64,000 nt of DNA, from positions 25,528,628 to 25,592,627 of the forward strand of contig NC_065576.1 of the NCBI RefSeq assembly GCF_937616625.2, given 5' to 3'. A model generated the notes under the pieces. The model had not been told where the DNA came from. It did no database searches and saw only the letters and a program-made list of their open reading frames with translations. Position numbers and translations under genes: made by a program. Below are positions 36,880 to 51,300 of this stretch, in pieces. Numbering within the stretch: position 1 is the first letter of the stretch; every line of letters starts with the position of its first letter. Origin of the DNA: Mercurialis annua (Eukaryota > Streptophyta > Magnoliopsida > Malpighiales > Euphorbiaceae).

Positions 36880-38620
36880 GTAATTGGAACGACGCGTAAA
36901 AGACACTTGTGACGCGACTTACTTATATAGCGTCACTTTTCACGCGCACTTTACGTAATATAACATAACCATTGCTAGGTAATCAGAACGACGCGTTAAA
37001 GAGACTTGTGACACGACATACTATTCTAGTGTCACTCTTTAACGCACACTGCGCATAATATAACCTAACCATGCTTAGGTAATCGGAACGACGTGCTAAA
37101 GAGACTTGAGAAGCGACATACTAATCTGGCATCACTTTTCACGCACACTTGGCGTAACCTAACCATGCTTAGGTAATTAAAACGACGCGTTAAAGAGACT
37201 TGTGACGCGACATACTACTAATGTAGCATCACTTTTAACGCACACTTTGCGTTATATAATCTAACCATGCATTGGGTAATCGAAACGATGCATTAAAGAG
37301 ACTTGTGAAACGACATAATAATCTAGCGTCACTTTTAGCGCACACTTAGCGTAATATAACCTAACCATGCTTAGGTAATCAGAACAACCCGTTAAAGAGA
37401 CTTGAGACGCGACATACTAATCTAGCATCACTTTTAACGCACACTTTGCATAATATAACCTAACCATGCTTAGGTAATCGAAACGACGCGTGAAAGAGAC
37501 TTAAGATGCGATATACTTATATAGTGTCACTTTTAACGCACACTTTGCGTAATATAACCAAACAAAGCATAGGTAATTGGAACGACGCCTTAAAGAGACT
37601 TGTGACGCGACATACTTATATAGCGTCCCTTTTCACGCTCACTTTGCATAATATAACCTAACCATGCATAGGTAATCGGTCGACGCGTTAATGAGACTTG
37701 TGACGCGATATACTAATCTAGCCTCACTTTTAACGCACACTTTACGTAATATAACCTAACCATGCTTTGGTAATCGGAACGACGCGTTAAAGAGACTTGT
37801 GTCGCGACTTACTTATATAGCGTCACTTTTCACGCACACTTTGTGTAATATAACCTAACCATGCTTAGGTAATCGGAACAACGCGTTAAAGAGACTTCTG
37901 ACGCGACATTATATAGCGTCACTTTTCATGCAAACTTAGCGTAATATAACCAAAGCATAGGTAATCAGAACAACCCGTTAAAGAGACTTGAGACGCGACA
38001 TACTAATCTAGCATCACTTTTAACGCACACTTTGCGTAATAACCGACCATGCTTATGTAATAGAAACGACGCGTTAAAGAGACTTAAGACGCGACATACT
38101 TATATAGCGTCACTTTTAACGCACACTTTGCGTAATATAACCAAACAATGAATAGGTAATTGGAATGACGCCTTAAAGAGACTTATGACGCGACATACTT
38201 ATATAGCGTCCCTTTTCACGCTCACTTTGCATAATAAAACCTAACCATGCATAGGTAATCGGCCGACGCGTTAATGAGACTTGTGACGCGACATTCTAAT
38301 CTAGCCTCACTTTTAACCCACACTTTGCGTAATATAACCTAACCATGCTTTGGTAATCGGAACGACGCGTTAAAGAGACTTGTGTCGCGACATACTTATA
38401 TAGCGTCACTTTTCACGCACACTTTGTGTAATATAACCTAACCATGCTTAGGTAATCGGAACAACGCGTTCAAGAGACTTGTGATGTGACATACTTATAT
38501 AGCGTCACTTTTCAGGTAAATTTTGCGTAATATAACCAAACCATTGATAGTTAATCAGAACGATGCGTTAAAGAGACTTGTATCGCGACATATTAATCTA
38601 GCGTCATTTTTAACGCACAC
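36880..38620 (+). repeat. CTTATATAGCGTC sub-family with ~585-bp HOR (37381-38550)
   Basis: Monomers here often read GACATACTTATATAGCGTC instead of GACATACTAATCTAGCGTC. They are linked by CATAGGTAATCGG and GACTTGTGACGCG. AGAACAACCCGTTAAAG occurs at 37381 and 37967, and TAGCGTCCCTTTTCACGCTC at 37621 and 38204, giving a HOR of 583-586 bp, about six monomers. Copies share AATCGG(T/C)CGACGCGTTAATG and TTGTGTCGCGAC. The sub-family has oppositely oriented relatives at 10.1-11.2 kb. Confidence 0.85.
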
Positions 38621-38639
38621 TTAGCATACTAATCTATTG

Positions 38640-40960
38640 TCATTTTTTTATGCACACTTTGCGTAATATAGCCTAACCATGCTTAGGTAATCGGAACAAC
38701 GCGTTAAAGAGACTTGTGACGCGAAATAAGCATGATAATCGAAATGACGCGTTAAAGAGATTTGAGACGCGCCATACTAATCTATTGTCACTTTTTAAGC
38801 ACACTTTGGGTAATATAACCTAACCATGCTTATGTAATTGGAACGACGCGTTAAAGCGACCTGAGACACGACATACTAATCTAGCGTCACTTTTGACGCA
38901 CACTTTGTGTAATATAACCTAGCCATGCTTAGGTAATCCGATTGACACGTTAAACGGACTTGAGACGCGACATAATAATCTAGGGTCACTTTTGACACAC
39001 GCTTTGCGTAAATAACCTAACCATGCTTAGGTAATCAGAACAACGCGTTAAAGAGATTTGAGACGCGACATACTAATCTAGCGTCACTTTTCACGCACCC
39101 TTTGCGTAATATAACCTAACCATGCTTAGGTAATCGGAACGACGCGTTCAATAGACTTGAGATGCGACATACTAATCTAGTCACTTTTCATGCACACTTT
39201 GCGTAATATAACCTAACCATGCTTGGGTAATCGTAACGACGCGTTAAACAGACTTCAGACGCGACATACTAATCTATTGTTACTTTTCACGCACACTTTG
39301 CGTAATATAACCTAACCATGCTAAGGTAATCGGAACGACGAGTTAGATAGACTTAAGTCGCGACATACTAATCTATTGTAATTTTTCACCCAAACTTTGC
39401 GTAATATAACCTAACCATGCTTAAGTAATTGGAACGACTCTTTAAATGGACTTGAGTCGCAACATACTAATTTATTGTCATTTTTCACGCACACTTTGGT
39501 AATCGGAACGACGCGTTAGAGAGACTTGTGATGCGACATAAGCATGGTAACCGAAACGACGCGTTAAAAAGACTTGAGACGCGCCATATTTATCTACCGT
39601 CACTTTTTACGCACACTTTGCGTAATATAATGGTTAGGAATTTGGAACGACGCGTTAGAGAGACTTGAGACGCGACATATACTCTAGTGTCACTTTTCAC
39701 ACACACTTTACGTAATATAACCTAACAATGCTTAGGAAATTGAAACGACGCGTTAGAGAGACATTAGACGCGACATACTGATTTAACGTCACTTTTCACG
39801 CAAACTTTGCGTAATATAACCTAACCATGCATAGGTAATCGGAACAACGCGTTAAAGAGACTTGTGACGCGAGATAAGCATGGTAATCGAAACGACGCTT
39901 TAAAGAATTGAGACGAATCATACTAACACACACTTTGCGTAATATAACCTAACCATGCATAGATAATCGAAACGACACGTTAAAGAGACTTGAGATTGGA
40001 CATACTATTCTAGCGTCACTTTTCATGCACACTTTGGGTAATATAACCTAACCCTGCTTAGGTACACGGGACGACGCATTACAGACGTGTGACGCGACCT
40101 AAGCATGGTCATCGAAATGATGCGTTACAGAGACTTGAGACACGACATACTAATCTAGCGTCACTTTTCACGCACACCTTGCGTAAAATAACCTAACAAG
40201 GCTTAGGTAATCAGAACAACGCGTTAGATTGACTTAAGACGCGACATACTTATCTATTTTCTTTTTTAACGCACAACCTAACCATGCTTAAGTAATCTGG
40301 ACGACGCGTAAATAGACTTGAGATGTGACATACTTATCTGTTGTCATTTTCTATGCACACTTTGCATAATATAACCTAACCGTGCTTAGGTAATCGGAAC
40401 AACGCGTTAAAGAGACTTGTGACGCGACATAAGCATGGTAATCGAAACGACGCGTTAAAGAGACTTGAGACACGCCATACTAATCTAGCGTCACTTTTTA
40501 CGCACACTTTTCGTAATATAACCTAATCATGCTTAGGTAATCGGAACGACGCGTTAAAGAGACTTGAGACGCGACATACTAATCTAGCGTCACTTTTCAT
40601 GCCCAATTTGCGTAATATAACCTAGCCATGCTTAGGTAATCCGATCGACGCGTTAAACGGACTTGAGACCCGACATAATAATCTAGCGTCACTTTTGACA
40701 CACGCTTTGTGTAAATAACCTAACCATGCTTAGGTAATCGGAACGACGCGTTAAAGAGATTTGAGACGCGACATACTAATCTAGCGTCTCTTTTCACGCA
40801 CCCTTTGCGTAATATAACCTAACCATGCTTAGGTAATCGGAACGACGCGTTAAATAGACTTGAGATGCGACATACTAAGCTAGTCACTTTTCACGCACAC
40901 TTTGCGTAATATAACCTAACCATGCTTAAGTAATCGTAACGATGCGCTAAAGAGACTTGA
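38640..40960 (+). repeat. 1703-bp spaced repeat in forward block 5
   Basis: AGGTAATCCGAT followed by GACACG or GACGCG, AACGGACTTGAGAC, CATAATAATCTAG and TTTTGACACACGCTTTG occurs at 38931 and 40634, offset 1703 bp. Similarity runs from about 38650 to 39260 and from 40360 to 40960. Between the copies lies the segment 39316-39640, shared with the start of the window and with 35886-36200, then a relative of the 343-bp HOR. This domain is assembled from pieces found elsewhere. Confidence 0.8.
39629..39648 (+). other. Collapsed, flipped dyad core
   Basis: Forward CGTAATATAA is followed by TGGTTAGGAATTTGGAACG. The dyad is replaced by its reverse-strand half TGGTTAGG, and about 8 bases are lost. This is another small flip located exactly at the dyad, within a copy whose relatives at 186-500 and 35886-36200 have the normal or differently shortened form. 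Confidence 0.55.
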
Positions 40961-41161
40961 GACGGAACATACTAATCTAGCGTCACTTTTTCACACACTT
41001 TGTGTAATATAACCTAACCATGCTTAGGTAATCGGAACGACGCGTTAGAGAGACTGGTGACGCGACTTACTAATCTAGCGTCACTTTTCACGCACACTTT
41101 GCGTAATATAACCTAACCATGCTTAGGTTATCGGAACGACGAGTTAAAGTGACTTGAGACG

Positions 41162-41260
41162 CGACATACTAATCTAGCGTCACTTTTCACGCACACTTTG
41201 CGTAATATAACCTAACTATGCTTAGGTAATCGGAACGACGCGTTAAAGAGACTTGAGACG
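41162..41260 (+). repeat. Reference 99-bp monomer (near-consensus copy)
   Basis: This copy is close to consensus; the only clear deviation I see is a T for C in the dyad core. The dyad lies at 41211-41226, the MluI-type hexamer ACGCGT at 41238-41243 and the AT-rich TAATATAA just before the dyad. The next two monomers start at 41261 and 41360, giving a 99-bp period twice in a row. Consensus GC is about 43%, with 24 C and 19 G on this strand and 9 CpGs. Region 41.1-41.4 kb holds the longest run of near-consensus copies in the window and is a good place to define the family. Confidence 0.95.
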
Positions 41261-44200
41261 CGACGTACTAATCTGGCATCACTTTTCACGCACACTTTGC
41301 GTAATATAACCTAACCATGCTTAGGTAATCGGAACGACGCGTTAAAGAGACTTGAGACGCGACATACTAATCTGGCATCACTTTTCACGCACACTTTGCG
41401 TAATACAACCTAACCATGCTTGGGTTATCAGAACGACGCGTTAAAGAGACTTGAGACGAGACATACTAATCAAGCGTCACTTTTCATGCACACTTTGCGT
41501 ATAAAAACCTAACCATGCTTGGGTAATCAGAACGACGCATTAAAGAGACTTGAGACAGGACATAATAATCTAGCATCACTTTTCACGCACAATTTTCTTA
41601 ATATAACCTAACCATGCTTAGGTAAACGGAATGACTCTGTAAAAACACTTGTGACGCGACATACTAATCTAGCGGCACTTTTAACGCACACTTTGTGTAT
41701 TGTAACATAACCATGCTTAGGTAATTGGAACGTTGCGTTAAAGAGACTTAAGACGCGACTTACTAATCTATTGTCACTTTTCACGCTAACTTTGCATAAT
41801 ATAACCTAACCATGCTTAGGTAATCGGAATGACGCGTTAGAGAGACTTGTGACGTAACATACTAATCTAGCGTCACTTTTCACGTACACTTTGCGTAATA
41901 TTAGATAACCATGCTTATAGGTAATCAGAACAACGCGTTAGAGAGAGACTTGTAACGCGACACAAGCATGGAAATCGAAATAACGCGTTAAAGAGACTTG
42001 AGATGCGACATACTAATATAGCGTCACTTTTCACGACACTTTGCGTAATATAACGTAACCATGCTTAGGTAATCGGAACGACGCGTTAAAGAGACTTGTG
42101 ATATGACATACTAATCTAGCGGCACTTTTAACGCACACTTTGCATAATATAACCTAACCATGCTTAGGTAATCGGAACGACGCGTTAAAGAGACTTGAGA
42201 AGCGGCTTACTAATCTAGCGTCACTTTTCACGCACACTTTTGATTATATAACCTAACCATGCTTAGGTAATCGGTATAACGCGTTAAAGAGACATGAGAC
42301 ACGACTTACTAATCTAGCGTCACATTTCAAGCAGACTTTTCGTTATATGACCTAACTATGCTTAGGATATTGGAACGACGCGTTAGAGAGACTTGTGACG
42401 CGACATAAGCATGGTAATCGAAATGACGCGTTAAAGAGACTTGAGACGCTACATACTACTCTAGCGTCACTTTTCACGCATACTTTGCGTAACATAACCT
42501 AACCATACTTAGGTATTCAGAATGACGCGTTAGAGAGACATGTTAGGCGACATTCTAATCTAGCGTCACTTTTCACACACACTTTGCGTAATATAACCTA
42601 ACCATTCTTAGGTAATCGGAACGACGCGTTAAAGAGACTCTAGACGCGACATACTAATCTAGCGTCACTATTCATGCACTCTTTGCGTAATATAACCTAA
42701 CCATGCTTAGGTAATCGGAACGACACGTTAGAGAGACTTGTGACGCGACTTACTAATCTAGCGTCACTTTTCACGCACACCTTGCGTAATATAACCTAAC
42801 CATGCTTAGGTAATCGGAACAACACATTAGAGAGACTTTTGATGCAACATACAAATCTAGCGGCACTTATATCGCACACATTGCGTAATATATAACCATG
42901 CTTAGGTAATTGTAACGACGCGTTAGAGAGACTTTTGACGCGACATAAGCATATGACAATCAAAACGACGCGTTATAGAGACTTGAGACGCGCCATACTA
43001 ATCTAGCGTCGCTTTTCACGTACACTTTGCGTAATATAACCTAACCATGCTTAGATACACTTAACGATGCGTTAAAGAGACTTGAGACGCGACATACTAA
43101 TCTAGCGTCCCTTTTCACGCACACTTTGCATAATATAATCCAATAATGCTTAGTTAATAGAAACGACGCGTTAAAGAGACTTGAGACGCGTTATAATAGT
43201 CTAGCGTCACTTTTCACGCACATTTTGCGTAAAATAACCTAACCATGCATAGGTAATCGGAACGACGCGTTAAATAGACTTGAGACGCAACATACTAGTC
43301 TAGCGTAACTTTTCACGCACACATTGCGTAATTTAAACTAACCATGCTTAGGTAATCGGAACGACGAGTTAAAGGGACTTGTGACACGACATACTAATCG
43401 AGCGGCACTTTCAACGCACACTTTGCTTAATATTACATAACCATGCTTAGGTAATCGGAACAACGCGTTAAAGAGACTCGAGACGTGACTTACTAACCTA
43501 GTGTCACTTTTCACGCACTATTTGCGTATTATATCCTAACCATGCTTAGGTAATTAGAACGCACGTTAGAGAGACTTGTGACGCAACATACTAATCTAGC
43601 ATCAATTTTTACGCACACTTTTCGTAATATAACCGAACAATGCTTAGGTAATCAGAACGATGCATTAGAAAGACTTGTGACACGACATAAGGATGGTAAT
43701 CGAAACGACGCGTTAAAGAGACTTAAGACGCGCCTTACTAATCTATCGTCACTTTTACCCAAATTTTGCGTAATATAACATAACCATGCTCAGATAATCT
43801 GAACGATGCGTTAAATAGACTTGAGAGGCGACATACTAATCTAGCGTAACTTTTCACGCACAGTTTGCGTAATATAACTAAACCATGCTTAGGCAATCGG
43901 AACAACGCGTTAAAGAGACTTGAGGCGTGACATACTTATCTAGCGTTAGTTTTCACGCACACTTTGCATAATATAACTAAACCATCCCTAGGTAATTGGA
44001 ACGACGTGTTAAAGATACTTGAGACGCGACATACTAATCTAGCGAATTTTTGCGAAAACTTTGAGTAATATAACCTAACCATGCTTAAGGTAATCGGAAC
44101 GACGCGTTAGAGATACTTGTGACGTGACATACTAATCTAGCGTCGCTTTTCACGCACACTTTGCATAATATAACCTAACCATGGATAGGTAATCGAAACG

Positions 44201-45304
44201 ACGCATATGAGAGACTTGTTGCACAACATAAGCATTGTAATAGAAACGACCTGTTAGAGACACTTGAGACGCGGCATACTAATCAAGCGACTCTTTGCGC
44301 AAACTTTTAGTAATATAACCTAACCATGCTTAGGTAATCGGAACGACGCGTTATAGAGACTTGAGACGCGACTTACTAACTTAGTGTCACTTTTCACGCA
44401 CTATTTGCGTAATATAATCTAACCATGCATAGGCAATCGAAACGATGCGTTAAATAGACTTGAGACGCGCCACACTAATCTAGCGTCACTTTTTACGCAC
44501 ACTTTGCATAATATAACCTAACCATTCTTAGGTAATCAGAACAACGCGTTAAAGAGACTCTAGACGTGACGTACTAATCTAGCGTCACTTTTCATGCACA
44601 CTTTGCGTAATATAACCTAACCATGCTTAGGTAATCGGTACAACGCATTAAAGAGACTGGAGACGGAAAATACTAGTTTAGCGTCACATTTCACGCACAC
44701 TTTACGTAAAATAATCTAACCATGCTTAGGTAATCGGTACGACGAGTTATAGAGACTTGAGACGCGACATACTAAGCTAGCGTAACTTTTCACGCAGACT
44801 TCGCGTAATATAAACTAACCAAGCTGAGTTAATCAGAACGACGCGTTAAAGAGACTTGTGACGAGACACACTAATCTAGCGGCACTTTTGACGCACACTT
44901 TGCGTAATATAACCTAACCATGCTTAGGTAATCGGAACGACGCGTTAAAGAGACTTGAGACGCGGCTTACTAATCTAGCGTCACTTTTCACGCACACTTT
45001 TGATAATATAACCTAACCATGCTTAGGTAATTAGAACGAAGCTTTAGAGAGACTTGAGAAATGACATACTAATATGTTGTCCCTTTTCACGGACACTTTG
45101 CGTAATATAACCTAACCATACCTAGGTAATCGGAACGCCGCGTCAAAGAGACTTGAGACGCGACATACTAATCTAGCGTCAGTTTTCACGCACACTTTGA
45201 GTAATATAACCTAGCCATGGTAATCAGACCGACGCGATAAAGAGACTTCAGACGCGACATACTAATCTAGCGTCACTTTTCACGCACACTTTGCGTAATA
45301 TAAG

Positions 45305-45340
45305 TTAACCATGCTTAGGTAATATTACGAGAGGTGTGTT
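45305..45340. other. Orientation switch 5 (forward to reverse), in dyad core
   Basis: Forward AACCATGCTTAGG continues as TAATATTACGAGAGGTGTG, which is the reverse monomer (normally GGTTATATTACGCAAAGTGTG). The shared element is the TTAGG end of the dyad, around 45316-45320. The junction therefore uses the dyad as the pivot, as at switch 6. Confidence 0.85.
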
Positions 45341-45399
45341 TGAAAAGTGATGCAATTTAAGTATGTCGCATCACAAGTCTCTGTAACACGTCTTTCCGA

Positions 45400-48300
45400 T
45401 TACCTAAGCATGGTTAGGCTATATTAAAAGTGTGCGTTAAAAGTGACACTAGAATAGTATGTCGCGTCACAAGTCTCTTTAACGCGTCGTTCCAATTACC
45501 TATGCATGGTTAGGTTATTTTATGCAAAGTGTGCGTGAATAGGGACGCTATATAAGTATGTCGCATCACAAGTCTTATTAAATCGTCGTTCCGATTACCA
45601 TGATTATCTCGCGTCACAAGTCTCTTTAACGCGTCGTTCCGATTACCTCTAAGCATGGTTATATTACGCAAAGTGTCCTTGAAAAGTGACTTTAGATCAG
45701 TATGTCGCGTCTCAAGTCTCTCTAACGCGTCATTCCGATTTCCTAAGCATGGTCAGGTTATATTACGCAAAATGTGCGTGAAAAGTGAAACTAGATTAGT
45801 ATGGGCGTCTCAAGTCTCTCTAACGCGTCGTTCCAATTTCCCCAGCATGGTTCGGTTATATTACGCAAAGTGTACGTACAAACTGACGCTAGATTAATAT
45901 GGCGCATCTAATGTCTTTTTAACGCATCGTTCCGATTACCTAAGCATGGTTAGGTTATATCACACAGAGTGTGCAAGAAAAATGACAATCGCGGCTTAAG
46001 TGCATTAAACGCGTCGTTCCAATTACTTAAGCATGGTTAGGTAATATTACGCAAAGTGTGCGTGAAAAATGACAGTAGATTAGTATGTCGCATCTTAGGT
46101 CAATCTAACTCATCGATCCGATTACCTAAGCATTGTTAGGCTATATTATGCAATGTGTACGTGAAAAGTGACGCTAGATTAGTATATCGCGTCTCAAGTC
46201 TCTTTAACGCGTCGTTTTGATTACCATGCTTATGTCGCGTCACAAGTCTCTCTAACGGGTCGTTCCGATTTCGTAAGCATGGTTACGTTATATTATGCAA
46301 AGTGTGCGTACAAAGTGACGCTAGATTAATATGGCGCGTCTAAAGTGTTTTTAACGCGTCTTTTCAATTACCATGCTTATGTCGCGTCAGAAGTATCTCT
46401 AACACATCGTTCCGATTACCTAAGCATGGTTTGGGTATGTTACCCAAAGGGTGCGTGAAAAATGACAATTGATTAGTATGTCGCGTCTCAAGTCCATTTA
46501 ACGCGTCATTCCAACTACTTAAGCATGGCTAGGTAATATTACGCAATGTGTGCGTGAAAAATGACAATAGATTAGTATGTCGCGTGTTAGGTCAATCTAA
46601 CGCGTCGTTCCAATTACCTAAGCATGGTTAGGTTATATTATGCAATGTGCACGTGAAAATTGACACTATATTGGTATATCGCGTCTCAAGTCTCTTTAAC
46701 GCGTCGTTTTGATTACCATGCTTATGTCGCGTCACAAGTCTCTCTAACGGGTCGTTCCGATTACCTAACAATGGTTAGGTTATATTACGCAAAGCGTGCG
46801 TGAAAAGTAAAAATAGATCAGTATGTCGCGTCTCAAGTCTCTTTAACACGTCTAGTATGTCGCTCTCCAGTCTCTTTAACGTGTCGTTCCGATTACCTAA
46901 GCATGGTTGCGTTATATTACGCAAAATTTGCATGAAAAGTGAAACTAGATTAGTATGGGAGTCTCAAGTCTCTCTGACTCGTCGTTCCAATTTCCTCACC
47001 ATGGTTAGGTTATATTACGCAAAGTGTGCGTACAAACTGACGCTAGATTAATATGGCGCGTCTAATGTCTTTTTAACGCATCGTTCCGATTACCTAAGCA
47101 TGGTTAGGTTATATCACGCAGAGTGTGCAAGAAAAATGACAATAGATTAGTATGTCGAATCTTACGTCAATCTAACTCATCGATCCGATTATCTAAGCAT
47201 TGTTAGGCTATATTATGCAATGTATACGTGAAAACTGATGCTAGATTAGTATATCACGTCTCAAGTCTCTTTAACGCGTCGTTTTGATTACCATGCTTAT
47301 GTCGCGTCACAAGTCTCTCGAACGGGTCGTTCCGATTACCTAAGAATGGTTAGGTTATATTACGCACAGTGTGCGTGAAATGTAACAATATATTAGTATG
47401 TCGCATCTCAAGTCTCTTTAACACGTCGTTCCGATTACCCAAAAATGGTTAGGTTATATTACGCAAAGTGTGCGAGAAAAGTAATGCTAGATTAGTATGT
47501 CGCCTCTCAAGTCTCTTTAACGTGTCGTTCCGATTACCTAAGCATGATTAGGTTATATTACGCAAGGTGTGCGTGAAAGGTGATGCTAGATTAGAATGTC
47601 CCGTATCAAGGCTCTTTTAGGCGTCGTTCCGATTTCCTAAGCATGGTTAGGTTATATTATGCAAAGTGTGAGTGAAAAGTGAAACTAGATTAGTATAGGC
47701 GTCTCAAGTCTCTCTAACGCGTCATTCCAATTTCCTAAGCATGGTTACGTTATATTACGCAAAGTGTGCGTACAAAGTGACGCTAGATTAATATGGCGCG
47801 TCTAATGTCTTTTTAACGCGTCTTTTCAATTACCATGCTTATGTCGCGTCAGAAGTATCTCTAACACATCGTTCCGATTACCAAAGCATGGTTTGGTTAT
47901 GTTACCCAAAGGGTGCGTGCAAAATGACAATTGATTAGTATGTCGCGTCTCAAGTCCATTTAATGCGTCATTACAACTACTTAAGCATGGCTAGGTAATA
48001 TTACGCAATGTGTGCGTGAAAAATGACAATAGATTAGTATGTCGCGTGTTAGGTCAATCTAACTCGTCATTCCAATTACCTAAGCATGGTTAGGTTTTAT
48101 TATGCAATGTGTACGTGAAAATTGACACTAGATTGGTATATCGCGTCTCAAGTCTCTTTAACGCGTCGTTTTGATTACCATGCTTATGTCGCGTCACAAG
48201 TCTCTCGAACAGGTCGTTCCGTTTACCTAAGAATGGTTAGGTTATATTACGCACAGTGTGCGTGAAAAGTAACAATAGATTAGTATGTCGCATCTCAAGT

Positions 48301-51300
48301 CTCTTTAACGCGTCGTTCCGATTACCCAAAAATGGTTAGGTTATATTACGCAAAGTGTGCGAGAAAAGTAATGCTAGATTAGTATGTCGCCTCTCAAGTC
48401 TCTTTAACGTGTCGTTCGGATTACCTAAGCATGGTTAGGTTATATTACGCAAGGTGTGCGTGAAAGGTGATGCTAGATTAGAATGTCCCGTATCAAGGCT
48501 CCTTTATGCGTCGTTCCGATTTCCTAAGCATGGTTAGGTTATATTATGCAAAGTGTGAGTGAAAAGTGAAAATAGATTAGTATGGGCGTCTCAAGTCTCT
48601 CTAACGCGTCATTCCAATTTTCTAAGCATGGTTACGTTATATTACGCAAAGTGTGCGTACAAAGTGACGCTAGATTAATATGGCGCGTCTAAAGTCTTTT
48701 TAACGCGTCTTTTCAATTACCATGCTTATGTCGCGTCAGAAGTATCTCTAACACATCGTTCCGATTACCTAAGCATGGTTTGGTTTTGGTACCCAAAGGG
48801 TGCGTGAAAAATGACAATTGATTAGTATGTCGCGTCTCAAGTCCATTTAACGCGTCATTACAACTACTTAAGCATGGCTAGGTAATATTACGCAATGTGT
48901 GCGTGAAAAATGACAATAGATTAGTATGTCGCGTGTTAGGTCAATCTAACTCGTCGTTCCAATTACCTAAGCATGGTTAGGTTATATTATGCAATGTGTA
49001 CGTGAAAATTGACACTAGATTGGTATATCGCGTCTCAAGTCTCTTTAACGCGTCGTTTTGATTACCATGCTTATGTCGCGTCACAAGTCTCTCTAACGGG
49101 TCGTTCCGATTACCTAACAATGGTTAGGTTATATTACGCAAAGCGTGCGTGAAAAGTAAAAATAGATCAGTATGTCGCGTCTCAAATCTCTTTAACACGT
49201 CGTTCCGATTACCCAAGAATGGTTAGGTTATATTGCGCAAAGTGTGCGAGAAAAGTAATGATAGATTAGTATGTCGCGTCTCCAGTCTCTTTAACGTGTC
49301 GTTCCGATTACTTAAGCATGGTTGCGTTATATTATGCAAAATGTGCGTGAAAAGTGAAACTAGATTAGTATGGGCGTCTCAAGTCTCTCTGACGCGTCGT
49401 TCCAATTTCCTTAGCATGGTTAGGTTATATTACGCAAAGTGTGCGTACAAACTGGCGCTAGATTAATATGGCGCGTCTAATGTCTTTTTAACGCATCGTT
49501 CCAATTACCTAAGCATGGTTAGGTTATATCACGCAGAGTGTGCAAGAAAAATGACAATAAATTAGTATGTCGCATCTTACGTCAATCTAACTCATCGATC
49601 TGATTACCTAAGCATTGTTAGGCTATATTATGCAATGTGTACGTGAAAAGTGATGCTAGATTAGTATATCACGTCTCAAGTCTCTTTAACGCGTCGTTTT
49701 GATTACCATGCTTATGTTGCGTCACAAGTCTCTCGAACGGGTCGTTCCGATTACCTAAGAATGGTTAGGTTATATTACGCACAGTGTGCGTGAAAAGTAA
49801 CAATAGATTAGTATGTCGCATCTCAAGTCTCTTTAACGCGTCGTTCCGATTACCCAAAAATGGTTAGGTTATATTACGCAAAGTGTGCGAGAAAAGTAAT
49901 GCTAGATTAGTATGTCGCCTCTCAAGTCTCTTTAACGTGTCGTTCGGATTACCTAAGCATGGTTAGGTTATATTACGCAAGGTGTGCGTGAAAGGTGATG
50001 CTAGATTAGAATGTCCCGTATCAAGGCTCTTTTATGCGTCGTTCCGATTATATTCTGCAAAGTGTGAGTGAAAAGTGAAACTAGATTAGTATGGGCGTCT
50101 CAAGTCTCTCTAACGCGTCATTCCAATTTCCTAAGCATGGTTACGTTATATTACGCAAAGTGTGCGTACAAAGTGACGCTAGATTAATATGGCGCGTCTA
50201 AAGTCTTTTTAACGCGTCTTTTCAATTACCATGCTTATGTCGCGTCAGAAGTATCTCTAACACATCGTTCCGATTACCTAAGCATGGTTTGGTTATGTTA
50301 CCCAAAGGGTGCGTGAAAAATGATAATTGATTAGTATGTCGCGTCTCAAGTCCATTTAACGCGTCATTCCAACTACTTAAGCATGGCTAGGTAATATTAC
50401 GCAATGTGTGCATGAAAAATGACAATAGATTAGTATGTCGCGTGTTAGGTCAATCTAACTCGTCGTTCCAATTACCTAAGCATGGTTAGGTTATATTATG
50501 CAATGTGTACGTGAAAATTGACACTAGATTGGTATATCGCGTCTCAAGTCTCTTTTGATTACCATGCTTATGTCGCGTCACAAGTCTCTCTAACGGGTCG
50601 TTCCGATTACCTAACAATGGTTAGGTTATATTACGCAAAGCATGCGTGAAAAGTAAAAATAGATCAGTATGTCGCGTCTCAATTCTCTTTAACACGTCGT
50701 TCCGATTACCCAAGAATGGTTAGGTTATATTGCGCAAAGTGTGCGAGAAAAGTAATGCTAGATTAGTATGTCGCGTCTCCAGTCTCTTTAACGTGTCGTT
50801 CCGATTACCTAAGCATGGTTGCGTTATATTACGCAAAATGTGCGTGAAAAGTGAAACTAGATTAGTATGGGGGTCTCAAGTCTCTCTGACGCGTCGTTCC
50901 AATTTCCTCAGCATGGTTAGGTTATATTACGCAAAGTGTGCGTACAAACTGACGCTAGATTAATATGGCGCGTCTAATGTCTTTTTAACGCATCGTTCCG
51001 ATTACCTAAGCATGGTTAGGTTATATCACGCAGAGTGTGCAAGAAAAATGACAATAGATTAGTATGTCGCGTCTTAAGTGCATTTAACGCGTCGTTCCAA
51101 TTACTTAAGCATGGTTAGGTAATATTACGGAAAGTGTGCGTGAAAAATGACAATAGATTAGTATGTCGCATCTTAGGTCAATGTAACTCATCGATCCGAT
51201 TACCTAAGCATTGTTAGGCTATATTATGCAATGTGTACGTGAAAAGTGACGCTAGATTAGTATATCACGTCTCAAGTCTCTTTAACGCGTCGTTTTGATT

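Larger units (their letters stand above)
20444..45320 (+). repeat. Forward satellite block 5 (largest)
   Basis: This is 24.9 kb of uninterrupted forward orientation, the longest block. It contains a roughly 1.9-kb HOR with a 541-bp internal copy (20461-23340), the segment mirrored in block 6 (27700-31268 and 32644-34285), a 343-bp HOR (34621-35300), a 585-bp HOR of the CTTATATAGCGTC sub-family (37381-38550), a 1703-bp repeat (38640-40960), and near-consensus monomers around 41.1-41.4 kb. Small local flips or deletions occur at 31385-31405, 33728 and 39629-39645. There are no genes. Confidence 0.93.

Noticed and set aside
38640..40960. Large simple tandem array of 1703-bp units
   Set aside because: Only about 600 bp at each end match. 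The middle holds unrelated pieces, so it is two dispersed copies rather than a regular HOR.
41162..41260. CENP-B box in the monomer
   Set aside because: I looked for TTCG-N4-A-N2-CGGG on both strands of the consensus and common variants (TTTCGATTACC). The CGGG part is absent.
20444..45320. Forward block as an inserted mobile element between reverse blocks
   Set aside because: It is made of the same monomers as its flanks, with no distinct ends or target duplication. It is an orientation domain, not an element.
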